From contig QUTJ01031810.1 of assembly GCA_003573635.1 (NCBI GenBank), positions 1 to 20,824 of the forward strand: a stretch of DNA of 20,824 bases. Reading direction: 5' to 3'. The stretch's first letter is position 1. Each line of letters starts with the position of its first letter. Made by a program: the position numbers and the translations under genes. Source of the stretch: Goniomonas avonlea (Eukaryota; Cryptophyceae; Goniomonadida; Goniomonadaceae). Of the stretch, positions 1-12,000 are shown in pieces. The notes under the pieces are model-generated. The model had not been told where the DNA came from. It did not search any database and saw only the letters and a list, made by a program, of their open reading frames with translations.

Positions 1-3000
1 CCCAGGCTCGGCGCGGCGGCGAGCGGGCAGTCGGTCGGGGCAGGAGAGCCGCTCAGTTCAATCGCGTTGTTGGCCGCAGCCTTATTGCCAAACGCGTCGG
101 CGGTTTTGAGGGTGAGGGAAATCACAGAACCGGCAACGCACGGTGTCTCGCAGCTCGCTGTAAGGGTGGAGGAGGAGGCAACTGCAGCCCCGGCCGCGAT
201 GGTCACGGGGTAGGGCGAGGTCACCAGCTGCTCGCCGATCGCTGCGGCTGAGGAGCCGACGGCGATGCGAACCGAGTATGCGCCCGCTGTCTTGGGTGTG
301 GTGTAGGAAACCGCATAGACGCCATTTCCGGAATGGGTGGAGGTCATGGCCACGACGATGGAGCCAGGATCGAGGCGGACGCGAACGTCGTCGTTGCCTG
401 CAGTGCGTAGATTGCCGAAGCGATCCTTGACCGTGACAGAGAAGGTCGCTTGCTGGTTGACAGAGAGTGTGGCGGCTTGCACACCCGTGGCCACGGTCAT
501 GGTTCCTGATGGCTGCGCTGCCTCGGCCCTGACGCTGAACGGACTACCCAAAATGTGAGTGGCGCCACCACGGACAACAGCCATGGTGTAGTCGCCCAAG
601 ATGGTGACTGGTGGCCACGTTACGGTGTACCGACCGGTCCCATGGTCGACGACAGTGGCACGGCCGTTGCTGGGACCTGTCATTGTCGCGGCGAGTGTGA
701 GTCCGCCAGTCGCCAGCCTGTTGTTGAACACGTCGCGACCCTCGACAGTGAAAACGTTGGTGGCCCCCACAGTGGCTGCAACACCAATCGCAGCGGTCTT
801 GGACGAGTCCGGAGCGCCTGGGACGACAGTCACAGACACTGGACTGCCGCCGATGGCAACCGTGGCACTGGTAGAGTCGGTGCCTGCCACGACTGCCGAC
901 CACACTCCTGCCTTGGACAGGGTCGCGGTCGCGACGAACTGCGCCCCGCTGGCCGTGACGACCGCCGAGACGTCCGACTCACCATCCATCTTGAGTGTGG
1001 CAGTGATTCCGGCATTGAGTGGCTGCGGGTTCCCGTGGAGATCACGCGGTGTCACCGTCAGCTTGAGAGAGCCCCCAGCAACGACCGTTTGGGTCGCCGG
1101 AGTGACTGAGGATCGCGGCGGATGGTGAGGGCCCGCGACGACTGCGACCTCGACGGTCTGCGGCACCTGGGTGGAGCCGAGGCGCGCGCTCACAATGTAG
1201 GAGCCCACCCTGGTCGCGCCTGGCACACTCGCGGTGAAGGTCCCGGTGGCGCCGTTGGACAGCACAGCAACGGCTGTGCCGTTGACGCCTGTTCCGCCTC
1301 TGAGCGTGACGGAGACTGTGTACTGGTCCAGCGTCGAGGCGCCGTACACAACAACATTGCCCTGTGCGTCCTTGGACACGATCGAAACCTGGATGGGCGT
1401 GGTGGTGTCGACGCTCGACGAGGTCACAGCCAAGGTGGCCTGAGCCGCCGCCGCAGGCCCGGGTTTGACAGTCAGGTCGAGTTTGCCGGAACCAATCAGA
1501 GTTCCGCTGAGCTTCACCTCCAAGGAGGACGCACCGGCAGTTGTGGCCATGGCTGAGAAGGTGTATGTTCCATCGCCCACGTCCGTGACCGGCAGGCTGG
1601 TCGTCGTGCCCAAGATGGCCGTGAAGACGTTTCCAGAGGACTTGGTCAGCGCAACGCCATCAATGTCCACGGGACGGATGACGTAGGAGCGAGAGACGCC
1701 AGCAACGAGCTCAGACGGGGTTGCACCCGATGCTTCAGTGACTCGAGTCGACGGCCCATGCGCTTCCGCAGCGGTAGAGACCACAGTGACCGTGAAAGGA
1801 GAGCCAACCACGGCGGTTCCGCCCAGGAAGACGGTGATGGCGAGCGAACCAGTTGCCTCCGGCGTGTACACGGCGCTGAATTTGCCATTTCCAAGCGATG
1901 TTGGGGTGACACTGCTGCCACCAACGGCCACTGCCCAAGTGGACGCCCCAGGTTGCGCATTGTAGTACTGATCACGGGCCTCGAGCACGAAACGGGCTGG
2001 AGCGTTGACCACAGCTTTGGACAGCCCGGTCCCTGATATGGAGGCGGTCGTGGAGACAGCGGCGCCAGGCATGACAGTCACCCCAACAGGTCCGGACCCT
2101 ACTTGGACCGACGACATTCTCACGGAGAGCATCCAGTCACCAGAACGAGTGACCGAGAAGGACGCCCCGTACGTGCCTGCGCTGGTCCCCGGTGCGACAG
2201 TGGCGTTCACACTCGCGGAACCGGCGTTGGACGAGGGGACAAGCTGCGCAGTGAACGAGAGGCCCGTGTTGGTGACGGCGTTTTCGTACCTGTCGCGGGC
2301 AGTGATTGTCAAGGACCAGGCGACGCCGGCGGTTGCGGTGCCGACGGTCGTCAGCAGCGACGTCGCAGGCACGGCAACATTGTGAACGACCTTGAGGCTG
2401 AAGGGGCTGGACGGAATCGCGACGTTGTCCAGCGAGATGGCGAAGGCGAAGGTGTTGGACTTGGTGGCTGTGTACGTCAGAGAGAAGGTCCCGTCAAGGT
2501 TGTTTTTGATCGCAACGCTCGGATTAGACGCGATGGAAGCAGTGACGACCAGTGGCGGCGCGTACGAGTTGTACGGCACCACGTTGAAGCTGGAGTCCCG
2601 AGTGGTGAGTGTCACAGTGGACACAACACCAGCCGTGCTCAGCGAGAGCGGACCTGTCGCCGACGTGCTTGCAGCCACAGGGGTCCCGGGAGTCACAGTC
2701 AGCGCAAACGGACTGCCGCTCAGAGCTTGATCCTTGATGGCGAGGTTGAGCGAGTACTGCGCCGCGCGCGTGGCCGTGTACGAGCAGTCGTGCACACCTG
2801 TGTCCGCGTTATAGACGCAGGCGCCCGGCACGCTTGTGACTCCAGTCGCCGTCAGCCCCACCGAAATGGTGGTGTCGCCAGTATTGGTCAGGGCAGCGTC
2901 ACGCGTCTGAACAGTGAACTTGCCGGCCGTTCCGGCCACGGCCGACACGAGACCAGCACCGCGAGCCGAACTCGACGAGCCAAGCGACGGGCCCGGCCCG

Positions 3001-6000
3001 ACTTTGAGATCCTTGGTGACAGTCACGGCGGCAAACCGCACCGCGAGAGTTGCCGTCCCTGCGATGGACGGGGTGAACTCTGCAACGTACAGCCCGGCGC
3101 CTTGGTCAGTGATGGCGAAGGAAGCGGGGACAGGGTCGCCCGACGCAGGCTGGACCTTGGCGGAGCCGCTGATGGCGTCACCGCCAGTATTCCTGATGTT
3201 GTCGAAGGCGTCCAGCGCCGTGACACGGACACGGGCCGCGACAGTAGCTTGGAGTTGATTGCCGGAGGGCGTCAGCACCTCCCCAGACAGGGTATCGCCG
3301 ATCACAACCTTGGCAGTCGCGGCTGGTACGACAGTGACGTCGATGGGCGCGCCAAACGTCGTGGTGGCGCCAGCAGTCAAGCGGAACGTGACAGAGTACT
3401 GGCCAGCCTTCTCCGCCCGGACTGTGTGCGGGTAACTGCTTCCTTGGGCAGCGCTGGCTTCCACCGTCATCGCGCCCGGCCCTGTTGCCGAGCCTACAAA
3501 CTGCGAGAACGCGGCGGACGGTGGGACGGGATTGCCGTACCGGTCACGCGCAGCCACTGCGACAGGTGCTGCGACACCGGCGCTCACGACGACTGTTCGG
3601 GGCGAGGTGAGTGTGGCGGCAGAGTTGGGCGAGGCAGAATGCACCGCGACCGCGAAGGGACTGCCAGCCGCATGCGCCGTGCCAACGTGGAGGACAACGC
3701 TGTAGTTGCCAGACACGCTCACAAGGTACGACGAGGAGTATGCAGCTGAGGTGCTCGATGTTGTCACGAGCGACAGCTCATGCGGCGCGGCTCCGGGGGA
3801 TGAAAGGTGCATGAGACTGGCCTTGGCGGGTACTGAGGCCGGCGAGAGAGGGTTGCCGAACGCGTCAGTGACCGTGAGGCCGAATGCTGCAGCGCTTCCA
3901 GCAGTGGCAATCGAGAGGCCGGTGCCCGAAGTCTTCGCTGTGGGTGCAGAAGGAGCGCCGGCAACCGCTGACACGTTGAAGGGGATTGTTGTGACAGCGG
4001 TGCCATCGAGCTTGACAGTGAGGGAGTAGAAGGCCGCGGCAGAAACCGTGTAAGAGACGGTGACACTGCCATCTCCGTTGTCCGCAGTGGTGCCGCTCAC
4101 AGTTGACGACCCGGGTGCGGCCTCCGCAAGGGAAGATGTGACAGCGTGAGACCCGATGGAGGCCAGAGTGTACCCATCGTTATCGTGGAGACGGGCAGTG
4201 AACTGTGACTGGACACCGGCCCTTGCAAACGATAGGCCAGCGCCTGCAAGCTTGGTTTTGCTTGCGACTGCGGCGCCTACGGTAGCAAGCACCACAAACC
4301 TGTGAGGCGACCCTGACACGTCGACGCCGCCCCACGTGACCTTGATGTCGTAGTCGCCATCGAACGACGAGCTCCCGGTAGCAGTGTACAGCAGCGTCGA
4401 CGTGTCGAAGGTGGTCGACAGATTTGCGAAACTCACTCCTGCAGACGTGAACACGGAGACGTCGAACAAGTCCAGACCCGTTGAGCGCACGTTGCCGTAC
4501 GAGTCAACAGCCCTGATGGACACCGAGAAGGGCGCATTGCGCGCAACCCCAGCGGTTGGGTTCACCAGGCTACACGCTGCTGGCGACAAGACGCCCGCAT
4601 ACACCTGCAGGGCGAGTGGCGAGCCGGCCACTGCGACATTTCCGAACTTGACCGACAAGGAATACATGCCGGCAAGCGTGGGTGCGACTGTCGCGACTGC
4701 TGAGCCGGCGACGGTTGAGGCCTGGCTGTTGCTCTGGGGGTCGATCAGGTTCAGGTTGAACGACGTTGAGCGCGTGATGGGGTTGCCGAACATGTCAAAC
4801 GGCGCAATCTTCAACCCGCGAGAGGTGCCGCTGACATCTTCAGCGAAACCGGCGAGGGTCGTGATCGCCGACGTCTCAGGGGCAACGCCAGCAGGAAGCA
4901 CCGTGATGTTGAACGGGCTGCCACTGAGATGGAGGGACGACTTGGAGCCCTGGATTGCGAGCGTGTAGGCACCAGCGGTTGTGACAACATACGACACTGT
5001 CAACTGCCCTCCGCTGTCCGAGACCGTGGCCTCAGGGGATGACGGCCCAGACATTGTTGCCACCACCGACTCGGACGCGGAAGTGGCCTGAGAGCCGAAT
5101 TGGTCTTTCTGCGTAATCGAGATCAGGTTGGAGGCCAGTGAGGCATTCACTGCCCCCAGCGGTCCCGATGCCAGAGACTGCGGAGGGTAGAACGGCCCAG
5201 CCTCGATGAACGTGCCGTTGATCTCGAGCTGCAGGTCAGTGAGGCCCTCGTTCGGATTGAGTGTGGCCAGGCCGTACGGTTGCGTCCAGCCCGGTTGGGT
5301 TGGCAGCGTCACGTTGGCAAGATTAATCTCAATGACAGAGCCGGAAGGAATCGTGGAGCCGTTGACAAACTTGATGCGGCGACGCGCGGTGTTCACAGAC
5401 CACACGGCGTCGACACCAGACGCAGAGTACGCCGCCATAGTGTTGGAAATACCGAAGCCGAACGGCAGCGTAAACTCAAGGAAGCTGCCCAGAGCGAGAG
5501 TGTTCTTGATGCTGAAAACGATGGACATCGTCGTCGTGGCTCCCGCGCTGTGTGATGCAGGATCCATGACCGTGGCTTCCAGACCACCGAAGCCGCGCGC
5601 GCGCGCGAACTGGGCGTCGTACGAGAACAGATTGGTGACCGTTGACAGAACCTGCGGAGTCGCGAGCGACAAAATCAAGCGGGTGTCGCTGATCTTGGTC
5701 TGCAGGTCGCTGATGGTCCTGCAAACAAGCGAGGTGGCGGAGGTCCACGTGGTCGAATCACAGTTAGTAGTGCCGAGGCGTGTCACCCAGGTTGAATCGC
5801 TGACGCCCATGCCGTGGCCCTGCAGGGTCAGCATCACAGAGCCTGTGGACGGAACAGTCGGAGACGAGAGCCTGTACACGATCGGCAACGCGTAGGACAG
5901 GGTTGCCGTCGAAGTTGCAGTGCGGCTGGGAGCAACGGTGGCGACGCAGCCGCGAGCAAAGGAATAGGTACCGCTGTTCACCTTGCACAAGACTGAGCTG

Positions 6001-9000
6001 TCGGACACCCATGAGGAGAGCTGCGCCCCAGTGTGTGCGAGGCGAGTGCGGGCAGACGACGCGCCAGAGCCAAGGTTCATAGCAGTCACGGTCACGATGG
6101 AGGCGCCAGTTGCCGGAACGTTGCGACGAGAGAGTGCAAGCGCGAGGACCAGGTCCATGGTGAGGGCAGCCGCGATGGTGCCCAGTTGGCGAGAGACGGA
6201 GATGGCAGTCGTGCCACGGTGAGTTGTAGACACGCCCAGGGTCCTAAGGACGAGAGACGAGTCTGACACCCACAGCGTAGCAGTGGCCACAGTTGCACCG
6301 GCCCGCGCCCGAGCCGACGAGAGAGATGCATGGCCCAGATGGGCAGACAGAATTGTCACAGACAGCCCTCCAGTGGTCGCAACGTTGGGGCGGATAGGGG
6401 CATACGGGGCGGGAATGTTGAACGACAGCGCTGCAGTCAGCGACGAAGGACTGTTGGCAACTGTTGCGGCGATGATCAGCTTGGAGGGGACACCGCCCGG
6501 CGCCTTGCAACGCAGAGTGGAATCAGAGGTCCAATCCAAGGCTTCCATTGCGGAGCCACCGACGCGCATGCGCGCGCTGGCACTAAGCGGACCCATGCCA
6601 GACCCAGAGACTGTGACACTGGACGCTCCCGTGGAGGCATGGTTGGCCACAACGCTGCTGCTGGAACGCACGCCGTTGTACGAGGCAACAGTTTGCGTCG
6701 TGCCAACAGACATGAGAATCGACACCGACACTGCGATCGGTGCTCCCACGCCTGGCACTGCTTTGCACACCACCGTGGAATCGGATACCCAAGAGGTCGC
6801 TGCTGCGTTGCTGAGACCCATGCGCACACGGACGGTATGGCGGGCAGCACCCATGTTGGTTCCAATTACGGTGAGAGAAGCCGCACCCGTGGTCGGCATA
6901 TTGGTGGTGCCGCCCACCACGGGGACAATGAAGGACACCGCCCGGGTCAGTGACATTGCACTCCTGGCCGTGCTCAGGACGCCGGCGAAGGCAGTGCCAG
7001 CCCCTGCAGCGGTCTTGCACCGCACAGCAGAGTGGGAAACCCACTGGAGAGCTGTGCCAGCGGTGCCACCCACGCGCAGTCGCGTGCTGTACGACGATGG
7101 GCCCCAGCCGAAGCCAAGAGCCGTCACACTGACAGCGCCGGTGGCTGGCAGATTCACAGCGACCACGGAAGAGACCAGATGGCTGTCGTAGGACACTGAG
7201 GCTGCGGTGGTAGCCATTTGAATGGCAACAGTGACAACGCCTCGCACAGTCACGGCGGCTGCAGAACCAAACTTGGCGATGATGGAGGTGTCCGAAACCC
7301 ATGCCGTCGTCTGCGCTGCACTTCGGCCCATGCGGGCCCCGTTACTGTAGTCCAAGGTGCCAAGCCTGCGCCCGGCAAGCGTGACTTGCGTGGAGCCAGT
7401 CGAGGGCGCATTTGTGGACCCAAGAGTCAGGGCCCCAGGCGTATCGTAGGTTGCGATGGTGAAGGTCGTGTGACCCTCGGCTTCGATAGACACAACCAGC
7501 CGCAGGCTCTCGCCGGCACCGACGACAGAATGGCCCTTGACCGACGAGTCCGAAACCCACTCTGTCGCGGCAGTGCTAGAGCGGCCAATGCGGGCTCTGA
7601 CACTGAGTTGGTGGTCGGCGAAGTTCTGACCAATGATGGTCAGGCTGGAGGCACCGGTCGTGGCGAGGTTGGTCACGACCCAGGTTGTGTCAGTGCTCGT
7701 CACGGCGCGAGTGGAAGCCGAGCGACGCAGGGAGACAGGGTCGTGGTGACGGGCAGACGATGAGGATGACGTTGACGTTGACGACGCCTGGTCGTACGAG
7801 AGCACACGGGTGTTGGACAGATGCAGGACGGCCATGGAGAGCACGATGGGGCGCGCGGTGGCCTGCCCACCAGCCGACTTGGCAAACAGAGAGGTGGCGG
7901 ACTGCCACACTGACATCTGGGACACAGTGTGGCCCAGGCGCGGCCGGCCTGACGGGTCCTTGGGCGCCAAGCTTGCTCCAAGCACGGTGACAAAGGCTGC
8001 ACCCGTACCAGGCAAGTTGGACCTTAGGGCGCCGAGCTGGAGCGGCTTGGTGTACGACAGCGCGATGGACATCGACGTCGGGTGATTACCAATCGTGGCG
8101 GTAGCGGAATGGAACAAGATCATACCGGGGCTGGCCTTGCACTGGACAGATGAATCAGACACCCAGCCACTGGCTTGGCAACCGCTGACGCCGATGCGCG
8201 CCGTGACGCTGAACCGCGCGATGCCCATGTTGGATCCAATGAGGGTGACGCTAGTGGCGCCGGTGGAGGCGACGTTGGTGGCAAGCACCGACGAGACGCC
8301 GGAGCCTCGTGCGTCATACGACCCAATCATACCGGATGTTCCGATGATCGACTTGGAATTGTACAACATAGTCGCAGCGACGGCCAGGCGTGGCTCGAGT
8401 CCACCAGCGGCCTTGCAGCGCACGGATGTGTCGGCGACCCACGTCGTTGTTGTCGCTGAGGTTCGCCCGTAGCGGATTGCGATCGAGTAGCTCCGCTGTC
8501 CAAACGCCACGCCGACGACTGTCACACTTGCTGCGCCCGTGCCGGGCGAGTTGGTAGATTTGGACAGAGCCACACGGTCAAAGGTCAGAGCCCGTGTCAC
8601 AGTGGCAACAGCGATGGCAGTAGTCGCGGAGACTGAGCTGTGAATAACGTAACCGAATGACTGCTTGCAGACGACAGACGAGTCAGAAGCCCAAAGCGAC
8701 GCCACGGCCGTGGTGCCGCTGATTCGCGCACGGGTGGAGACCGCCATGACAGCAAGATGGTGGCCCAGAAGCGTCACGCTGGTGGATCCGGTTGTCGGCG
8801 AGTTGGTTTTGACCAACCCGGAAGCCCCGATGTTGTTGTAGCTCACTACTCGGGTCAGAGACCCGACTTGGATGGCGGTTGTTGCGGAGAGCACGCGAGA
8901 GGCGGTGCCCATGCTTGACTTGCACTGGACGGACGAGTCTGACGCCCAGGTGCTCGCAAGACAACCAGAGCCGCCAGAGCGGCCTCGGGTGGAGTGCCTG

Positions 9001-12000
9001 ACACTTCCGAAACTAACACCAACGACAGTCACGCTCGAAGCTCCCGTGGCTGCATGGTTGGCCACCACCAAGCTGCTCACTCGTGCCAAGTTGTACGTGG
9101 CAAGAACTTGCGTCGTCCCAATCGCGACCTCGACCGAGACGGACACCCGAAGCGGCGCGTGCACACCAGGCACAGACTTGGCCACCAGCGAAGAGTCGGA
9201 CACCCACGAGGTTGCCGCGACTTCCGTCCTCCCAATTCGGACACGCGTGGACCATCGTTCATCCCCGAGATTGGTTCCGATCACAGTCAGGGAAGCAGCG
9301 CCGGTGGTGGCCATGTTCGTTGTGCCGACGACAACCGGCACGTTGAAGCTCAGGACAGCCGCTGCCGAGCCAGCCCGGACATCAGCGGTTACGGCAACCG
9401 ACCGTCCGGTCGAAACTCCAGAGGCGGCCTTGCATCGCACAGCGGAGTCGGAGGTCCAGCGCCAGGTCATGCTAGCCGATCCCCCTACGCGTGCTCTGCT
9501 GCTATACTCGGCCTGGCCAAGGTTTGAGCCGAGAACGGTTACGCTTGTGGCAGCGGTGCGTGCAAGGTTACTCCTTACAACCCCGGAGGGCAGCGCCCGG
9601 TTGAAGGTAAACGACCGAGTGTTGGTGGAGAACTGCAGGCCAGACGTGACAATCGTGTGGCGCACACTGGACAACCCTCCGGGAGCTTTGCACCGCACCG
9701 CAGACTCCGACGTCCAGGTGGTTGAACCGCTCCCGCTGCTGGTAACGCGCGCGATCGAGCTGGAGCGCCGGGAACCAATGTTCGCCCCAATGACAGTGAC
9801 ACTCGAGGCACCAGTTGTCGCCGTGTTGCGAATGGTGCTGCTGCTCGAGGAGGCGGTGTCGACCGAGAACGCCAGAGTGTGGCTCGAGTAGAGCTGGCCT
9901 GTGGTGATCGAGACCGTGTTCGAGCGGGAGAGGCCTGAGGCGGACTTGCAACGCAGACTAGTGGCTGCCACCCAAGTCGTGGCTTCACAGCCACTTCTGG
10001 CCACTCTAAACCTCGCACTGCGGTCGGCCTCACCAAGGCTACTGCCGACAACGGTGACCAGGGCGGCTCCAGTGGACGGGGCATTAGCCCGAACCACGGC
10101 ACTCGCAGATGGAAGATTCAAGCTGACAGCCAACAGCATTGTGGCTGCATGGCGACCGACGGTGACCGCGCCAGAGAGACCTGCGCGTGCGGCAGACGCC
10201 ATCTTGCACTGGACCGATGTCATCGAAACCCAAGGAGTGGTCTCGCAGCCAGAGCCACCGACGCGGTTGCGAGAGCTGTAACTGTTTGCGGCGTAGTTGT
10301 ACCCGACAACCGTCACCGACGACGCACCGGTACTCGGTGTATTGGAGACAACAACACTACTGACGCTAAGGGGCCTGGCGTCAGCGGTGAACGACGAGGA
10401 CAGCGACCCGACCAACCGTGATGTAGTGAGCACCGTTGACCGCATCCACCCAAGCAGCGCACCGGCCGCCTTGAGACGCAAGGAGCTGTCGGACAGCCAC
10501 AGGGTCGCCACACTCACTGTCGAGCCGACCATGCTTCGCGAGGAGGAACCGAACACGCCGGCACTGCGGCCCACGACAGTGACACTAGCGGCACCGGTCA
10601 CAGGTGAGTTGCTGAGAGTAGCACGCATTGGAGCGACACGATCATAGGTCAGCGCCCTCGTCATCGACCCGAATTGACCCCGCGCCGTCACGCTCAGCGT
10701 CCGGGTGATGCCAAGACCAATGACGGACTTGCCACTCACAGAGCTGTCGGAAAGCCATGTGGTGACGCTGGCCACACTTCCACCCACACGCACCCTGCTC
10801 GTTCTGTCGGATGACCCGAGATTTGCGCCTACAATCGTCACGCTGGCTGCCCCTGTGCTGGCCAGATTGCTCAGGACAACAGTGCTTTGCACGGGAATCA
10901 AGATTGACATCGCCATGGTCAGAGAGCCCGGACGGAGTGCAGATGTGACAGCAACAGAGCGACCCGAGCAGGCGCCGCTAGGTGCTTTGGCACGGATGGC
11001 AGAATCGGATATCCAGGCAGTAGCAGCAGCGAGCGTAACGCCCAAAGAGACGCGAGTGCTGTGCCGAGTCTGCGACAACGAGGAGCCGAGGACAGTGACA
11101 CTCGAGGCGCCAGTGGCAGGGGCGTTCGTGACAACCAGTGAGCTGGCGGCGGGTCGGTTAAAGGTGAAAGCGAGCGTGGAAGTTGTTCGAGCCACGCCAA
11201 CAGTCGCTGAGGCCATGCGGCCTGAAGGGACACCGGACGACGATTTGCAACGAAGAGAGCTATCAGAGGTCCACAGAGTCAAGATAGCCGCGGAGCCACC
11301 AACCCGCAGCCGGCTACTGAAGGCCGACTCACCGATGTTCGAGCCCAACACAGTCACATGTGTAGAGCCGGTACCAGGCGTGTTCGTGTGGACTACGCTG
11401 CTGGCCGCCAGGTTGGTGGTGAACATCATTCCAAGGGAACCAGCAGTCTGGCCAACTGTCACCAATCCAACTCCCGGTTGCTTCAGCCCTGAGGATGCCC
11501 TGCCGCGGAGAGAACTATCGGATGTCCAAAGAGTTGTCTCGCATCCGGTGTTGGACACGCGAACGCGGCTGCTATAAGCCGCTTCTCCAACGTTCGACCC
11601 GACAACTGTGACACTTGTGGCTCCAGTGGCGGGACCGTTCGTCCGAACAACACCACTAACCACAGCTCGCGCAACAGTCAGCGCCGAGTTCAAACTGCCG
11701 AACGACCCACCCACCGTCACGGCCAGCCCAAGCCCCGTTCGCACTCCCGCACCGGTCTTGCCCCGCACAGAGCTCTCAGATATCCACGTCGTCGCCTCAG
11801 CCGCGGTGCCTCCCACCCGCCCGCGGCTGCTGTAGGCAGACTGACCCACGTTCGAGCCCAACACTGTCACGCTCAACGCACCAGTCGCCGGACCGTTGGA
11901 CCGAGCCACACTGCTCATCATCACCGGGAGCTTGTTGATAGTGAAGGCTGACGCCAACGTTCCCGCTTGTACCCCAGAGGTGATCGCACAAACCAGGCTA

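Noticed and set aside
2103-3749. Long plus-strand open frame (548 codons)
   Set aside because: It lies opposite the filamin-type repeats. Its translation is Arg/Gly/His-rich with no domain pattern, while the minus frame gives regular repeats. It is a shadow of GC-rich coding.
6283-7191. Plus-strand open frame of 302 codons
   Set aside because: It is opposite four ordinary IPT/TIG-like units of the continuous minus frame.
8872-9891. Plus-strand open frame of 339 codons resembling the one at 14299
   Set aside because: Its likeness to the other comes from the underlying duplicated DNA, not from a gene family on the plus strand.
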